From Streptomyces sp. LHD-70 (lineage in GTDB: Bacteria > Actinomycetota > Actinomycetes > Streptomycetales > Streptomycetaceae), in NCBI RefSeq assembly GCF_031157275.1, contig NZ_JAVIFW010000024.1:1-64000 (forward strand): a stretch of DNA of 64,000 nt. Direction: 5' to 3'. Shown one piece after another: positions 39,654 through 48,726 of the stretch. The position numbers were made by a program, and so were the translations under genes. Within the stretch, counting starts at the first letter, position 1, and each line of letters begins with the position of its first letter. The notes under the pieces were generated by a model. The model made no database searches. It saw nothing but the letters and a program-made list of their open reading frames with translations, and was not told where the DNA came from.

Positions 39654-40163
39654 GTGCACAGTGGGATAGGGGCCTCGGGTACCGGACGCTCCGCACGCGC
39701 GCGTGGCGGCGGTTTTCCCGAACGGACCCGGCGGACTCAGCGGACTCAGCCGACTCAGCGGACCCAACAAGCCCGACGGACCCGGCGGACCCGGCGGACG
39801 CTGCTCGGCTGCGTGACGCTCGCCGCCGCCCTGCTGTTCGCCCTCGTCGGCCCCGCCACCGCTCAAGCCGCCGCGGCGGGCCCCTGCCAGGGCCACAAGA
39901 TCAAGACGTTCACGTTCTCGACCGGCCGGGTCACCGTCTTCAAGGGCGCCGGTTTCGTCTGCGCCCTCACGTACGCCGAGAACCCGGGCCGCGCCCGCAA
40001 GATGTCCGTCACGCTGCAGGCCCGCGGGCACCGTGCCGTAACCCGTTCCGGCACGTTCCGGAAGTACGCGGGCCCGCTGTCGGTGCGGGCCGCCCACCGT
40101 TGTGTGAAGGTCACCGGCTCGGTCGGCGGCGGTTCGCTGAAACCGCGCTGGATCCAGTGCTGA
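39654..40163 (+). CDS. Small secreted protein with Arg/Thr/Gln-rich leader
   Basis: 169-residue protein of unknown function. A long basic, low-complexity pre-region (FPERTRRTQRTQPTQRTQ) precedes the hydrophobic signal core LLGCVTLAAALLFALVG and an AQA/AAA cleavage site. The mature ~95 residues contain four cysteines (GPCQGHK, GFVCALTY, HRCVKV, WIQC) that could form two disulfides, with basic beta-strand-like segments. I start at GTG 39654 because GGAGGGG lies 6 nt upstream; ATG 39639 lacks a ribosome site. The repeated ACTCAG/ACCCGGCGG codons of the leader suggest slippage. Confidence 0.7.
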   Translation: MHSGIGASGTGRSARARGGGFPERTRRTQRTQPTQRTQQARRTRRTRRTLLGCVTLAAALLFALVGPATAQAAAAGPCQGHKIKTFTFSTGRVTVFKGAGFVCALTYAENPGRARKMSVTLQARGHRAVTRSGTFRKYAGPLSVRAAHRCVKVTGSVGGGSLKPRWIQC

Positions 40164-40272
40164 ACTTCCACTGCACTGCCCCTGAACCGCCACTCAGCTC
40201 CCAATCCCCCCTGGTGCCACAGGAGTTGCTCCGATAGGTTCCGGCGGACATCCGTGACACAGGGGAGGGTGC

Positions 40273-41730
40273 ATGCGCAACGCACTCAGATGGCTGCTGT
40301 CGCTCGTGGTGCTCATAGGCACCGTGAGCGCGGCGGGCGCGGCCACCGCCGCACAGCCGCAGACAGCGCCGCGGGCCGACCAGCCCGCCACGAACGACGC
40401 TTCCGCCACCACCGACATCAAGGACCGGCTGCTCGCCATCGACGGCATGCGGCTGATCGAGGAGAAGCCGTACCCGGGCTACCGCTTCTTCGTCCTCGGC
40501 TACACGCAGCCGGTCGACCACCGCAGTCCCGCCAAGGGCACGTTCGAGCAGCGGCTCACCGTCCTGCACAAGGACACCGCCCGGCCGACGGTCTTCTACA
40601 CGTCCGGCTACCACGTCTCCACGACCCCGCGGCGCAGCGAGCCGACGCAGATCGTGGACGGCAACCAGATCTCCCTGGAGTACCGCTACTTCAGCCCGTC
40701 GCGCCCCGACCCCGCCGACTGGTCGAAGCTCGACATCCGGCAGGCCGCCGCCGACCAGCACCGCCTCTTCGAGGCCCTCAAGCCGATCTACACCAAGAAG
40801 TGGCTGGCGACGGGCGGTTCGAAGGGCGGCATGACCGCCACGTACTACGAGCGTTTCCACCCGCGCGACATGGACGGCATCGTCGCGTATGTCGCGCCCA
40901 ACGACGTGGTGAACAAGGAGGACTCGGCGTACGACCGGTTCTTCGAGAACGTCGGGCCGAAGGAGTGCCGCGAGGCGCTGCAGGCCGTCGAGCGGGAGGC
41001 GCTGGTGCGCCGCGAGCCGATGCAGAAGCTGTACGCGGACTACCTGGCCGCGGGCGACTACACCGTGAAGACCGTGGGCACCCTCGACAAGGCCTACGAG
41101 GCGACCGTCCTCGACACGGCGTGGGGCTTCTGGCAGTACAGCCTGGAGAAGGACTGCGCTGACGTGCCGGACGCCGCCGCGGTCAGCGACAAGGAACTCT
41201 TCGACTACATCGACACGATCGCCGGCTGGTCCGCCTACACCGACCAGAGCCTGGCCAACTACACGCCGTACTACTACCAGGCCGGTACCGAGCTGGGCGC
41301 GCCCACCATCCAGCAGCCGCACCTGGAGGGCCTGACGCGGTACGGCTACCAGCCGCCGCGCACCTTCGTGCCGCGTGACATCCCGATGACCTTCGACCCG
41401 TCGGCGATGCGCGACGTGGACCGCTGGGTGCGGCACAACGCCGAGCGGATGCTCTTCGTCTACGGCCAGAACGACCCGTGGGGCGCCGAGCCGTTCCGCC
41501 CGGGCCGGGGCACCGAGGACTCGTACGTGGTGACCGCGCCCGGCGCCAACCACGGGGCCAACGTGGCCGGTCTCGTCGCCGACGAGAAGGCCAGGGCGAC
41601 CGCCGACATCCTGGAGTGGGCGGGCGTCGCCCCGGCCGCCGTCAAGGCCGACCCGGCGAAGGCGAAGCCGCTGGCCGCCCCGGACAAGAAGCTGGACAAG
41701 CGGGATGTACGGGAGGGGCTGCGGCCGTAG
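40273..41730 (+). CDS. Secreted tripeptidyl aminopeptidase, peptidase family S37
   Basis: 485-residue exported serine peptidase of the Streptomyces PS-10/S37 family. The signal peptide is residues 1-27 (ALRWLLSLVVLIGTVSAAGAATAA). The nucleophile is Ser183 in ATGGSKGGMTATYY. A downstream Asp is likely in FVYGQNDPWGAEPF, and the His in VVTAPGANHGANVAGL. The region VDHRSPAKGTFEQRLTVLHKD is the family N-terminal strand motif. It would release tripeptides from substrate proteins outside the cell. The C-terminus is Ala/Lys/Pro-rich. Confidence 0.9.
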   Translation: MRNALRWLLSLVVLIGTVSAAGAATAAQPQTAPRADQPATNDASATTDIKDRLLAIDGMRLIEEKPYPGYRFFVLGYTQPVDHRSPAKGTFEQRLTVLHKDTARPTVFYTSGYHVSTTPRRSEPTQIVDGNQISLEYRYFSPSRPDPADWSKLDIRQAAADQHRLFEALKPIYTKKWLATGGSKGGMTATYYERFHPRDMDGIVAYVAPNDVVNKEDSAYDRFFENVGPKECREALQAVEREALVRREPMQKLYADYLAAGDYTVKTVGTLDKAYEATVLDTAWGFWQYSLEKDCADVPDAAAVSDKELFDYIDTIAGWSAYTDQSLANYTPYYYQAGTELGAPTIQQPHLEGLTRYGYQPPRTFVPRDIPMTFDPSAMRDVDRWVRHNAERMLFVYGQNDPWGAEPFRPGRGTEDSYVVTAPGANHGANVAGLVADEKARATADILEWAGVAPAAVKADPAKAKPLAAPDKKLDKRDVREGLRP

Positions 41731-41811
41731 CCGCACCCCGCACCGTCTCTGCACCGCATCGCAGATCGCCCTGCGGGCTCGTCCTCAAACGCCGGACGGG
41801 CTGAAATAAGC

Positions 41812-41844
41812 GCCGGGCGGGCTCAAGAACTGAGCCCGCCCGGC
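41812..41844. terminator. Bidirectional 14-bp stem terminator
   Basis: GCCGGGCGGGCTCA pairs perfectly with TGAGCCCGCCCGGC around AGAAC. It lies between the convergent S37 peptidase (+) and ThDP enzyme (-). A sequence GTCCTCAAACGCCGGACGGG, common in Streptomyces intergenic regions, precedes it at about 41791-41810. Confidence 0.85.
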
Positions 41845-41858
41845 ATCTTGATGTGGCC

Positions 41859-43529
41859 TCAGATATGCGTCGGCGCGAACATCTTCAGCACCGCCGGCAG
41901 CACGACCACCGAAGGCCCCGGCGCCGCAAGGGACTTGGCGAGGTCCTCGGAGAGGGTCTCCACCGAGGTCCGCACCGCGGGCACCCCGAAGGACTCGGCG
42001 AGTGCCACGAAGTCCGGGCGGGACAGCTCGGTGGCTGTCGCCTCGCCGAACGCGTCCGTCATGTACTCGCGCAGGATGCCGTACCCGCCGTCGTCCACGA
42101 TCAGCCAGGTGACGTTCAGGTCGTACTGCCGGGCCGTGGCGAGCTCCGCGATCGAGTACATCGCGCCGCCGTCGCCGGAGACCGCTAGCACCGGGCGGGT
42201 GGGCTCGGCGACGGCCGCGCCGAGTGCGGCCGGGAAGCCGTATCCGAGGCCGCCCGCGCCCTGGGCGGAGTGCATCGCTCCGGGCCAGGCGGACCAGGCC
42301 CAGTAGGCGAGGATCGTCATGTCCCAGAACGACGGCGACGTGGCGGGCAGTGCCTCGCGGACCGCTCCGAGCACCTGCCGTTCTAGCGCCAACTCCTGGC
42401 CGTCCAGGCGCTCCTGGACCTTGGCGAGCAGCTCGGCGACCCGGCCGGCCGCGTCCGCGTCGGGCCGCTCCTCGACCGTGTCGAGCAGGGCCGAGAGGGC
42501 GAGGCGGGCGTCCGCGTGCACGCCGAGCGCCGGGTGGTTGGACTCCAGCTTCCCGGCGTCCGCCTCGATCTGCACGACCCGGCCGCGCGGCGCGAACGTG
42601 TGGTAGTTCGAGGAGAGTTCGCCGAGGCCGGAGCCGACGACGAGCAGGACGTCGGCGTCCTCCAGGAGGTCGGTGGTATGCCGGTCCTCCATCCAGGACT
42701 GCAGCGACAGCGGGTGCTCCCAGGGGAAGGCGCCCTTGCCGCCGAAGGTGGTGACCACCGGGGCGTTGATCTTCTCGGCGAGGGCGAGCAGCTTGCCCGC
42801 CGCGTCGGAACGCACCACTCCGCCGCCCGCGATGATCGCCGGACGCTCGGCCCTGGAGAGCAAATCGGCGGCGACCGCGGTCAGTTCGGGCCGGGGCACG
42901 AGCTCGCGGGGCGTGGCGTCCATCGCGGTGACGACGGGCAGCGTCGTCTCGGCGAGCAGGACGTCCTGCGGGATCTCCACCCAGACCGGTCCGTGCGGCG
43001 CGGTGAGCGCGGACTCCCAGGCCGCCGCGATCGCCGAGGGGATCTGCGACTGCGTACGGACGGTGTGGACGGACTTGACCACGTCCCGGAACGAGGCCTG
43101 CTGGTCGCGGAGTTCGTGCAGATAGCCGTGGCGGCCGCCGCCGAGTCCGGCCGCCGGGACCTGGCTGCCGATCGCGAGGACCGGGGCGCTCGCGGCGGCG
43201 GCCTCCTGCAGGGCGGCGAGCGACATCAGGGCGCCGGGTCCGGTGGAGAGCAGCAGCGGGGCGGCCTCGCCGGTGACACGGCCGTACGCATCGGCGGCGA
43301 AGCCCGCGTTGTTCTCCACGCGCAGGCCGACATAGCTGAGGTCGGAGCGGCGCAGCGCGTCGAACATGCCGAGGGCGTGCTGCCCGGGCAGGCCGAACAC
43401 GGTGGCCGCGCCGAGGCCGCGCAGGGTCTCGACGACCAGGTCTCCCCCGGTCCGCCCGGCGGGCGGGTTGAGGGCGGCCTCGGTCTGGGCGGCGGTGGGC
43501 AGCAGTTCCAGGTCGTGGTCGTGGGTCAC
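41859..43529 (-). CDS. ThDP-dependent enzyme of the acetolactate synthase family
   Basis: 556-residue ThDP enzyme with the three-domain POX/AHAS layout. The N-terminal Pyr domain has TVFGLPGQHALGMFDAL, the ThDP Glu in LRVENNAGFAADAYGRVTG and STGPGALMSLAALQEA. The middle domain has PAIIAGGGVVRSDAAGKLL. The C-terminal PP domain has GGLGYGFPAALGAAVAE and the metal/ThDP motif VSGDGGAMYSIAELATARQYDL. GTG start at 43529 overlaps the agmatinase stop, so the two are coupled. Substrate unknown; benzoylformate decarboxylase-like or carboxyethyl-arginine synthase-like chemistry are possibilities. Last gene of the symporter-agmatinase-ThDP operon. Confidence 0.85.
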   Translation of the reverse strand: MTHDHDLELLPTAAQTEAALNPPAGRTGGDLVVETLRGLGAATVFGLPGQHALGMFDALRRSDLSYVGLRVENNAGFAADAYGRVTGEAAPLLLSTGPGALMSLAALQEAAAASAPVLAIGSQVPAAGLGGGRHGYLHELRDQQASFRDVVKSVHTVRTQSQIPSAIAAAWESALTAPHGPVWVEIPQDVLLAETTLPVVTAMDATPRELVPRPELTAVAADLLSRAERPAIIAGGGVVRSDAAGKLLALAEKINAPVVTTFGGKGAFPWEHPLSLQSWMEDRHTTDLLEDADVLLVVGSGLGELSSNYHTFAPRGRVVQIEADAGKLESNHPALGVHADARLALSALLDTVEERPDADAAGRVAELLAKVQERLDGQELALERQVLGAVREALPATSPSFWDMTILAYWAWSAWPGAMHSAQGAGGLGYGFPAALGAAVAEPTRPVLAVSGDGGAMYSIAELATARQYDLNVTWLIVDDGGYGILREYMTDAFGEATATELSRPDFVALAESFGVPAVRTSVETLSEDLAKSLAAPGPSVVVLPAVLKMFAPTHI

Positions 43530-44512
43530 GCGGTGGTCCCTTCCCGGTTCGCGGCGATCTGACGGGACATGATCGTGGTCAGTTCGTACGCCGTGTGGGA
43601 GGCGGCGACTGCGGTGATCTCGGCGTGGTCGTACGCCGGGGCGACCTCCACGACGTCGGCCGAGACCAGGTTGCAGGAGGACAGTCCGCGCAGGATCTCC
43701 AGGAGTTCGCGGGAGGTCATGCCGCCCGCCTCCGGGGTGCCGGTGCCCGGGGCGTGGGCCGGGTCGAGGCAGTCGATGTCGATGGAGATGTACAGCGGGC
43801 GGTCGCCGATGCGCTGGCGGAGCTGGTCCGCGACCTCGTCGGCGCCCCTGCGGTAGACGTCCGCCGAGGTGACGATGCCGAAGCCCATCTTCTCGTCGTC
43901 GGTCAGGTCCTGCTTGCCGTAGAGCGGGCCGCGGGTGCCGACGTGGGAGAGCGCCTCGGTGTCGAGGATGCCCTCCTCCACGGCGCGGCGGAACGGGGTG
44001 CCGTGGGTGTACTCCGCGCCGAAGTACGTGTCCCAGGTGTCGAGGTGGGCGTCGAAGTGGAGCAGCGCGACCGGGCCGTGCTTCTTCGCGACCGAGCGGA
44101 GCAGCGGCAGGGCGATGGTGTGGTCGCCGCCGAGGGTCATCATGCGGGCGCCGGTGCCGAGGAGGTCGTCGGCGGCGGCCTCGATGGTCTCCACCGCTTC
44201 GTTGATGTTGAAGGGGTTGGCGGCTATGTCACCCGCGTCCGCGACCTGGGCGAGCGCGAACGGCGAGGCGTCCTGCGCCGGGTTGTACGGCCGCAGCAGG
44301 CGGGAGGCCTCACGGATGGCGTTACCGCCGAAGCGGGCGCCGGGGCGGTACGAGACGCCCGTGTCGAACGGCACGCCGACCACCGCGACGTCCGTCTTCC
44401 CGCCGACCTCGTCGAGGCGGGGCAGGCGGGCGTACGTCGCCGGGCCGGCGTAGCGCGGGACGCGGGAGGAGTCGACGGGGCCGCGGGGGGTGGGGGTCTC
44501 GGCGCTGCTCAT
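43526..44512 (-). CDS. speB: Agmatinase / ureohydrolase family protein
   Basis: Binuclear Mn2+ ureohydrolase, 328 residues, releasing urea from a guanidino compound (agmatine or a relative such as guanidinobutyrate). The metal-binding motifs are all present: MTLGGDHTIALPLLRSVA, LLHFDAHLDTWDTYFG and SIDIDCLDPAHAPGTGTPEAGG. An N-terminal ~25-residue extension (SSAETPTPRGPVDSSRVPRY) is typical of bacterial agmatinases. It overlaps (GTGA) the downstream ThDP gene and lies 78 nt after a Na+/solute symporter gene, suggesting uptake and cleavage of an external guanidino compound. The symbol follows family usage; the true substrate is not certain. Confidence 0.85.
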   Translation of the reverse strand: MSSAETPTPRGPVDSSRVPRYAGPATYARLPRLDEVGGKTDVAVVGVPFDTGVSYRPGARFGGNAIREASRLLRPYNPAQDASPFALAQVADAGDIAANPFNINEAVETIEAAADDLLGTGARMMTLGGDHTIALPLLRSVAKKHGPVALLHFDAHLDTWDTYFGAEYTHGTPFRRAVEEGILDTEALSHVGTRGPLYGKQDLTDDEKMGFGIVTSADVYRRGADEVADQLRQRIGDRPLYISIDIDCLDPAHAPGTGTPEAGGMTSRELLEILRGLSSCNLVSADVVEVAPAYDHAEITAVAASHTAYELTTIMSRQIAANREGTTA

Positions 44513-44590
44513 GGTCGGTTCTTCCTCCTGCTGTGCTGGGTGCGATTCCTAGTGTTGCGCGGCCCACTGACAATCGGGCCGCGCACGGGT

Positions 44591-46063
44591 TCAGCTGCTG
44601 GTCACGGGCGCCGGGGTCTCCTCCGGCTCCTCGGCGCGGCCCGCGAGGCGCTCGCGCCAGGCGTCGAGGACGGCGGCGTCGGTCGGCGGCGTTGCCAGGG
44701 AGACGACGACGTACACGGCGAGGGAGGTCAACAGGCCGTAGTAGATGGGCTGGTTGGCGAGGATGCCGTAGTGCCACATCAGGCCGATGACGGAGAGGCC
44801 GCCGGCGACGACGGAGGCGAGCGCTCCGGGCGCGGTGCCGCGGCGCCACAACAGGCCGCCGAGGATCGGCACGAGCAGTCCGCCGACGAGCAGGTTGTAG
44901 GCGACGGTCAGGGCCTGCACGACGTCATTGAGCGCGATGGCGATGACGACGACCACGGCACCCATGATCAGGATGAACAAGCGGTTGCCCTTGACCTCGT
45001 CGTGCGGCCCCTCGTCCTGCCCGGGGCTCTTCACGATGCCGCGCACCCGCGACCAGATGTCGTTGTTCGCGACGGTGGCGCAGGCGATGAGCGCGCCGGA
45101 CGAGGTGGACATCACGGCGGCGAGCGCGGCGGCGAGCACCAGGCCGCGCACGCCCATGGGGAGTTCGTCCTTGACGATGGTGGCGAACGCGGCGTCGGCG
45201 CTCTCCAGGTTCGGGTACATGACCTTGGCCGCGGTGCCGATGACGGCGCCGGCGATCGCGTAGACGAGGCAGTACGTGCCGGCCGCGGCGCCGCCGATGC
45301 TGGCGACCTTGTCGCTGCGGGCGGTGAAGACGCGCTGCCAGATGTCCTGCCCGATGAGCATGCCGAACGTATAGATCAGCACGTACGTGAAGATCGTCTC
45401 GCCGCCGATGCCCAGCGGGTCGAAGTACTCGGTCGGCAGCTTGGCCTTCATCTCGCTGAAGCCGCCCGCCTTGATCACGGCGATGGGCAGCAGCAGGAGC
45501 AGCACGCCGATCGTCTTGACGACGAACTGCACCATGTCGGTGAGCGTGATCGCCCACATGCCGCCGAGCGTCGAGTAGGCGACGACGATGGTGCCGCCGA
45601 GGATGATCGCCACGGTGCGGTGGACGTCGAAGAGGACGTCGAAGATGGTGGCGTACGCGATGGTCGAGGTGACCGCGAGCATCAGCGTGTACGCCCACAT
45701 GACGACGCCGGAGATGACGCCCGCGCGGCCCCCGTAGCGCAGGTCGAGCATCTCGGAGACGGTGTAGACCTTCAGACGCGCGATGCGGGCCGAGAAGAAG
45801 ATCGACAGGGCCAGGATGCCGAGGCCGATGGTGAACACCATCCAGGCGCCGGACAGGCCGTACTGGTAGCCGAGGCCCACGCCGCCGATGGTGGAGGCGC
45901 CGCCGAGGACGATCGCGGCCATCGTCCCGGAGTAGAACCACGGTCCGAGGCGGCGCCCGGCGACCAGGAACTCGCTCTTGGACTTGGCGCGGCGCATGCC
46001 CCACCAGCCCATGGCGAGCATGCCGACGAGATAGATGACGATCACTGTGTAGTCGACGGCCAT
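44591..46063 (-). CDS. Sodium:solute symporter (SSS family)
   Basis: 490-residue secondary transporter with about 13 predicted membrane helices. Recognisable SSS features are the N-terminal VIVIYLVGMLAMGWWGMRRAKSKSEFLVAGRRLGP, MAAIVLGGASTIGGVGLGYQYGLSGAW, the central ALAAVMSTSSGALIACATVANNDI (Na+-site Ser/Thr region) and VQALTVAYNLLVGGLLVPILGGL. First gene of the operon with agmatinase and the ThDP enzyme, divergent from the PucR regulator. It probably imports the substrate of the ureohydrolase. Confidence 0.92.
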   Translation of the reverse strand: MAVDYTVIVIYLVGMLAMGWWGMRRAKSKSEFLVAGRRLGPWFYSGTMAAIVLGGASTIGGVGLGYQYGLSGAWMVFTIGLGILALSIFFSARIARLKVYTVSEMLDLRYGGRAGVISGVVMWAYTLMLAVTSTIAYATIFDVLFDVHRTVAIILGGTIVVAYSTLGGMWAITLTDMVQFVVKTIGVLLLLLPIAVIKAGGFSEMKAKLPTEYFDPLGIGGETIFTYVLIYTFGMLIGQDIWQRVFTARSDKVASIGGAAAGTYCLVYAIAGAVIGTAAKVMYPNLESADAAFATIVKDELPMGVRGLVLAAALAAVMSTSSGALIACATVANNDIWSRVRGIVKSPGQDEGPHDEVKGNRLFILIMGAVVVVIAIALNDVVQALTVAYNLLVGGLLVPILGGLLWRRGTAPGALASVVAGGLSVIGLMWHYGILANQPIYYGLLTSLAVYVVVSLATPPTDAAVLDAWRERLAGRAEEPEETPAPVTSS

Positions 46064-46229
46064 GCGGCCCTCCTTTGCGCACCTCGGTGGCGTGTCGTGC
46101 AGATACGGGGGTGGGGGGTGACCGGCCGTGGGGACATCCGCCCGTACCCGTGGCCAGTGGTCGGCACGACCTTAAGGTGGCCGTAAAGCAACCCTGAAGT
46201 GTACGTTTCCTCCACTTCCCGCAGCACGA

Positions 46230-47753
46230 ATGGAGGGAACGTCCACCCTCATGCCCACTCCCCCGTCTCTGCCCTCCTCCACCCCGTCAGCCCCTCCAGT
46301 GGCGCCGGTGGCGCTGTCTGCGCTGCTCGCCCTCGACTCGCTCGGCCTGCGCCAGATCGCCGGCCCCGACGCGCGCGAAGCGGGCACCGTCGTCCACTGG
46401 GCGCACACCTCCGAACTGGCCGACCCGTCCCCGTACCTGCTGGGCGGCGAGCTGCTCCTGACGGCCGGCGTGCACATCGGTGAGGCGGGGGACGGCGACC
46501 TGGACGCGTATGTGGCGCGGGTCGTGGCGGCGGGCGGCGCGGCGCTCGGCTTCGGTGTGGCCCCGGTCCACGACACGGTGCCGCCCGCCCTGGTGGAGGC
46601 CTGTGACCGGCACGGCCTGCCGCTGGTCGAGGTGCCGCCGCGGACGACGTTCAGCGGGGTGGCACGCGCGGTGTGGCGGTTGATGGCGGAGGCGCGGCAC
46701 GCGGAGCTGCGCCGGGTCGCCGAGGCGCAGCAGGGCCTCGCGACCGCGGCGGCACGGCCGGACCCGGTCCCGGCGGTCCTGCGCCAACTGGCCACCCGCC
46801 TGGGCGGAGCGGCGCTGCTTTACGGGCCGGACGGGACGGAGCTGCAGTCCGCGGGCCGGACCGGCGAGGCGGCCCGAACGGCGCTGCGCGAGCTGACCGC
46901 CGTCGTGCGCCGCGCGACGCCGGGCGCGCCCACCGCGGCCGCGGACACGGCCGGTCCCGTGCACCTGACCGCGTACGCCCTGGGCGGCGGTCGCGGCTTC
47001 GCGCTCGGCGTCGCGACCGAGCACCGAGCGGCGGGCGATCACACCATCACCGGGGCCGCGGTGGTGCTGCTCTCGCTGCTCGCCGGTGAGCATCAGAGCG
47101 CCTCGGAGGGGGCCCGTTCGGCGGCGCTCGTCCGGCTGCTGCTCGGTGCCGGTCCGGAGCGGGCCGGAGGGCTCCTGGGCAGTGAGGCGTGGCGCGTGGT
47201 GCACGCGCGCGTGCTGCCGTCCCGCGCCGAGCGGACCCGGCCCTCCCCGTCGGCGCTCGCCGTGTCCCTGGGCACACCCCTGGTCGACCCCGCCGAGGAC
47301 GATCCCGAGACCGACGTCGTACGGCTGCTCGTCCCCGCCGACCACGCCCTGGACCCGCCGCCCGGCTGGACGCTCGGGGTGTCCGCGCCCGCCGATGTGG
47401 CGGACCTGGGGGCGGCCGACGCACGCGCGGCGCGGGCGCTGCGGCGCGCGGAGGTCACCCGGGCGCCGCTGGTGCTCGACCGGGAATCGGGGCTCGCCGC
47501 GCTCGTCGCGCCCGCGGAGGCCGAGGCGCACGCGCGCGTGCTGCTCGAACCGGTCGCGGGAAACCCGGCACTGGTGGAGACCCTGCGCACCTGGCTCTCG
47601 CTGCACGGGAGTTGGGACCGTACGGCCGCGGCACTCGGCGTGCACCGCAACACGGTCCGGCAGCGGATCGCCCGCTGCTCCACGCTGCTTGAAACGGATC
47701 TGGACGATCCGGATGTGCGCATGGAGTTGTGGTTCGCCCTACGGAACTGCTGA
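46230..47753 (+). CDS. PucR-family transcriptional regulator
   Basis: 507-residue regulator with an N-terminal PucR domain (LDSLGLRQIAGPDAREAGTVVHWAHTSELADPSPYLLGGELLLTAG, AYVARVVAAGGAALGFGVAP). A GGDEF-like/CdaR middle region follows, then the C-terminal helix-turn-helix (LRTWLSLHGSWDRTAAALGVHRNTVRQRIARCSTLL). Divergent from the symporter-agmatinase-ThDP operon and therefore its probable activator or repressor; PucR proteins commonly control purine or amine catabolism. ATG at 46230 or, after a GGAGGG, ATG at 46251 (MPTPPSLPS); the start is uncertain. Confidence 0.88.
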   Translation: MEGTSTLMPTPPSLPSSTPSAPPVAPVALSALLALDSLGLRQIAGPDAREAGTVVHWAHTSELADPSPYLLGGELLLTAGVHIGEAGDGDLDAYVARVVAAGGAALGFGVAPVHDTVPPALVEACDRHGLPLVEVPPRTTFSGVARAVWRLMAEARHAELRRVAEAQQGLATAAARPDPVPAVLRQLATRLGGAALLYGPDGTELQSAGRTGEAARTALRELTAVVRRATPGAPTAAADTAGPVHLTAYALGGGRGFALGVATEHRAAGDHTITGAAVVLLSLLAGEHQSASEGARSAALVRLLLGAGPERAGGLLGSEAWRVVHARVLPSRAERTRPSPSALAVSLGTPLVDPAEDDPETDVVRLLVPADHALDPPPGWTLGVSAPADVADLGAADARAARALRRAEVTRAPLVLDRESGLAALVAPAEAEAHARVLLEPVAGNPALVETLRTWLSLHGSWDRTAAALGVHRNTVRQRIARCSTLLETDLDDPDVRMELWFALRNC

Positions 47754-47858
47754 TTCCGCCCCCATGGGTCCCTTGGGTGCGGTTTTCCGCGTACGGAGCG
47801 GGTCCAGGGTTCGGGACAGCGGGCCCGGCCGCCCGGAGCCGACGGCACAATGGGGGGC

Positions 47859-48647
47859 ATGCCGATACCCAGCCGTGCCGCACTCGTCAACCACCTTGTC
47901 CGCACCCGTATCGCCGGCGACGTCGCCACACCCCGCGACAACAACCTCTCCCACTACCGCAAGCTCGCGAACGGCGACCGCCACTACTGGCTGGGCCTGG
48001 AGCTCGGCGACCGCTGGACCGACGAGCAGGACGTGCTCGCCGTGATGGCCGAGCGGTGCGGTGTGGTCGACGACCCCGGGCACCGCACGGGCCAGGACAC
48101 GATCGACCCGGACCTGACGGTCGACGCCCTGGAGCGGATGGCGGCCCGGCTGCGCAAGGCGGCCGCGGGCAAGGAGCGCGTCCTGTTCGCGACCGGCCAC
48201 CCCGGCGGCCTGCTCGACGTGCACCGCGCGACGGCGTCGGCGCTGCGCGCGGCCGGCTGCGAGATCATGGTGATCCCCGCCGGGCTCACCGCCGACGAGG
48301 GCTACGTCTTCCAGTTCGCCGACGTGGCGGTCCTGGAGCGCGGCGCCACCCTGTGGCACACCCACTCCCCGGAGCCCATGAAGGCGATCCTGGACGGCCT
48401 GGAGCGCGAGGGCCGCCCCCAGCCCGACCTGGTCGTCGCGGACCACGGCTGGGCCGGGTACGCCGGTCAGCGCGGCCTGGACTCGGTCGGGTACGCGGAC
48501 TGCAACGACCCGGCGCTGTTCATCGGCGAGGCCGAGGGCACCGTGCAGGTCACCGTCCCGCTCGACGACCACGTCACCGACCCGCGCTTCTACGACCCGA
48601 TGACGGCGTACCTCCTTGACTCGGCGGGGCTCACTCCGGAGGCGTGA
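47859..48647 (+). CDS. Phosphatase-like protein of unknown specificity
   Basis: 262-residue soluble protein widely conserved in Streptomyces and annotated as a phosphatase. Segments include SRAALVNHLVRTRIAGDVATPRDNNLSHYRKLANGD, RVLFATGHPGGLLDVHRA, CEIMVIPAGLTADEG, LWHTHSPEPMKAILDGL and DLVVADHGWAGYAGQRGLDSVGYADCNDPALF, which hold His and Asp residues suitable for metal binding. I cannot assign a substrate. ATG 47859 gives MPIPSRAALV; ATG 47850 is three codons longer and equally possible. It ends 4 nt before a perfect palindromic terminator. Confidence 0.75.
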   Translation: MPIPSRAALVNHLVRTRIAGDVATPRDNNLSHYRKLANGDRHYWLGLELGDRWTDEQDVLAVMAERCGVVDDPGHRTGQDTIDPDLTVDALERMAARLRKAAAGKERVLFATGHPGGLLDVHRATASALRAAGCEIMVIPAGLTADEGYVFQFADVAVLERGATLWHTHSPEPMKAILDGLEREGRPQPDLVVADHGWAGYAGQRGLDSVGYADCNDPALFIGEAEGTVQVTVPLDDHVTDPRFYDPMTAYLLDSAGLTPEA

Positions 48648-48651
48648 ACAC

Positions 48652-48685
48652 GAAATCGGCCTCCACGCGCGTGGAGGCCGATTTC
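48652..48685. terminator. 34-bp perfect palindrome, bidirectional terminator
   Basis: GAAATCGGCCTCCACGC is followed immediately by its exact reverse complement, with no mismatch. It lies between the convergent phosphatase-like gene and the thioesterase and has A-rich and T-rich ends on both strands. Confidence 0.85.
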
Positions 48686-48726
48686 ACCGATCGCACTTCA
48701 CGGTTCGCACGGGAGGCGATTTTCGC

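Noticed and set aside
41859..44512. Clavam-like biosynthetic pair (ThDP enzyme plus amidinohydrolase)
   Set aside because: No beta-lactam synthetase or clavaminate synthase nearby, and a symporter plus PucR regulator point to catabolism of an external compound.
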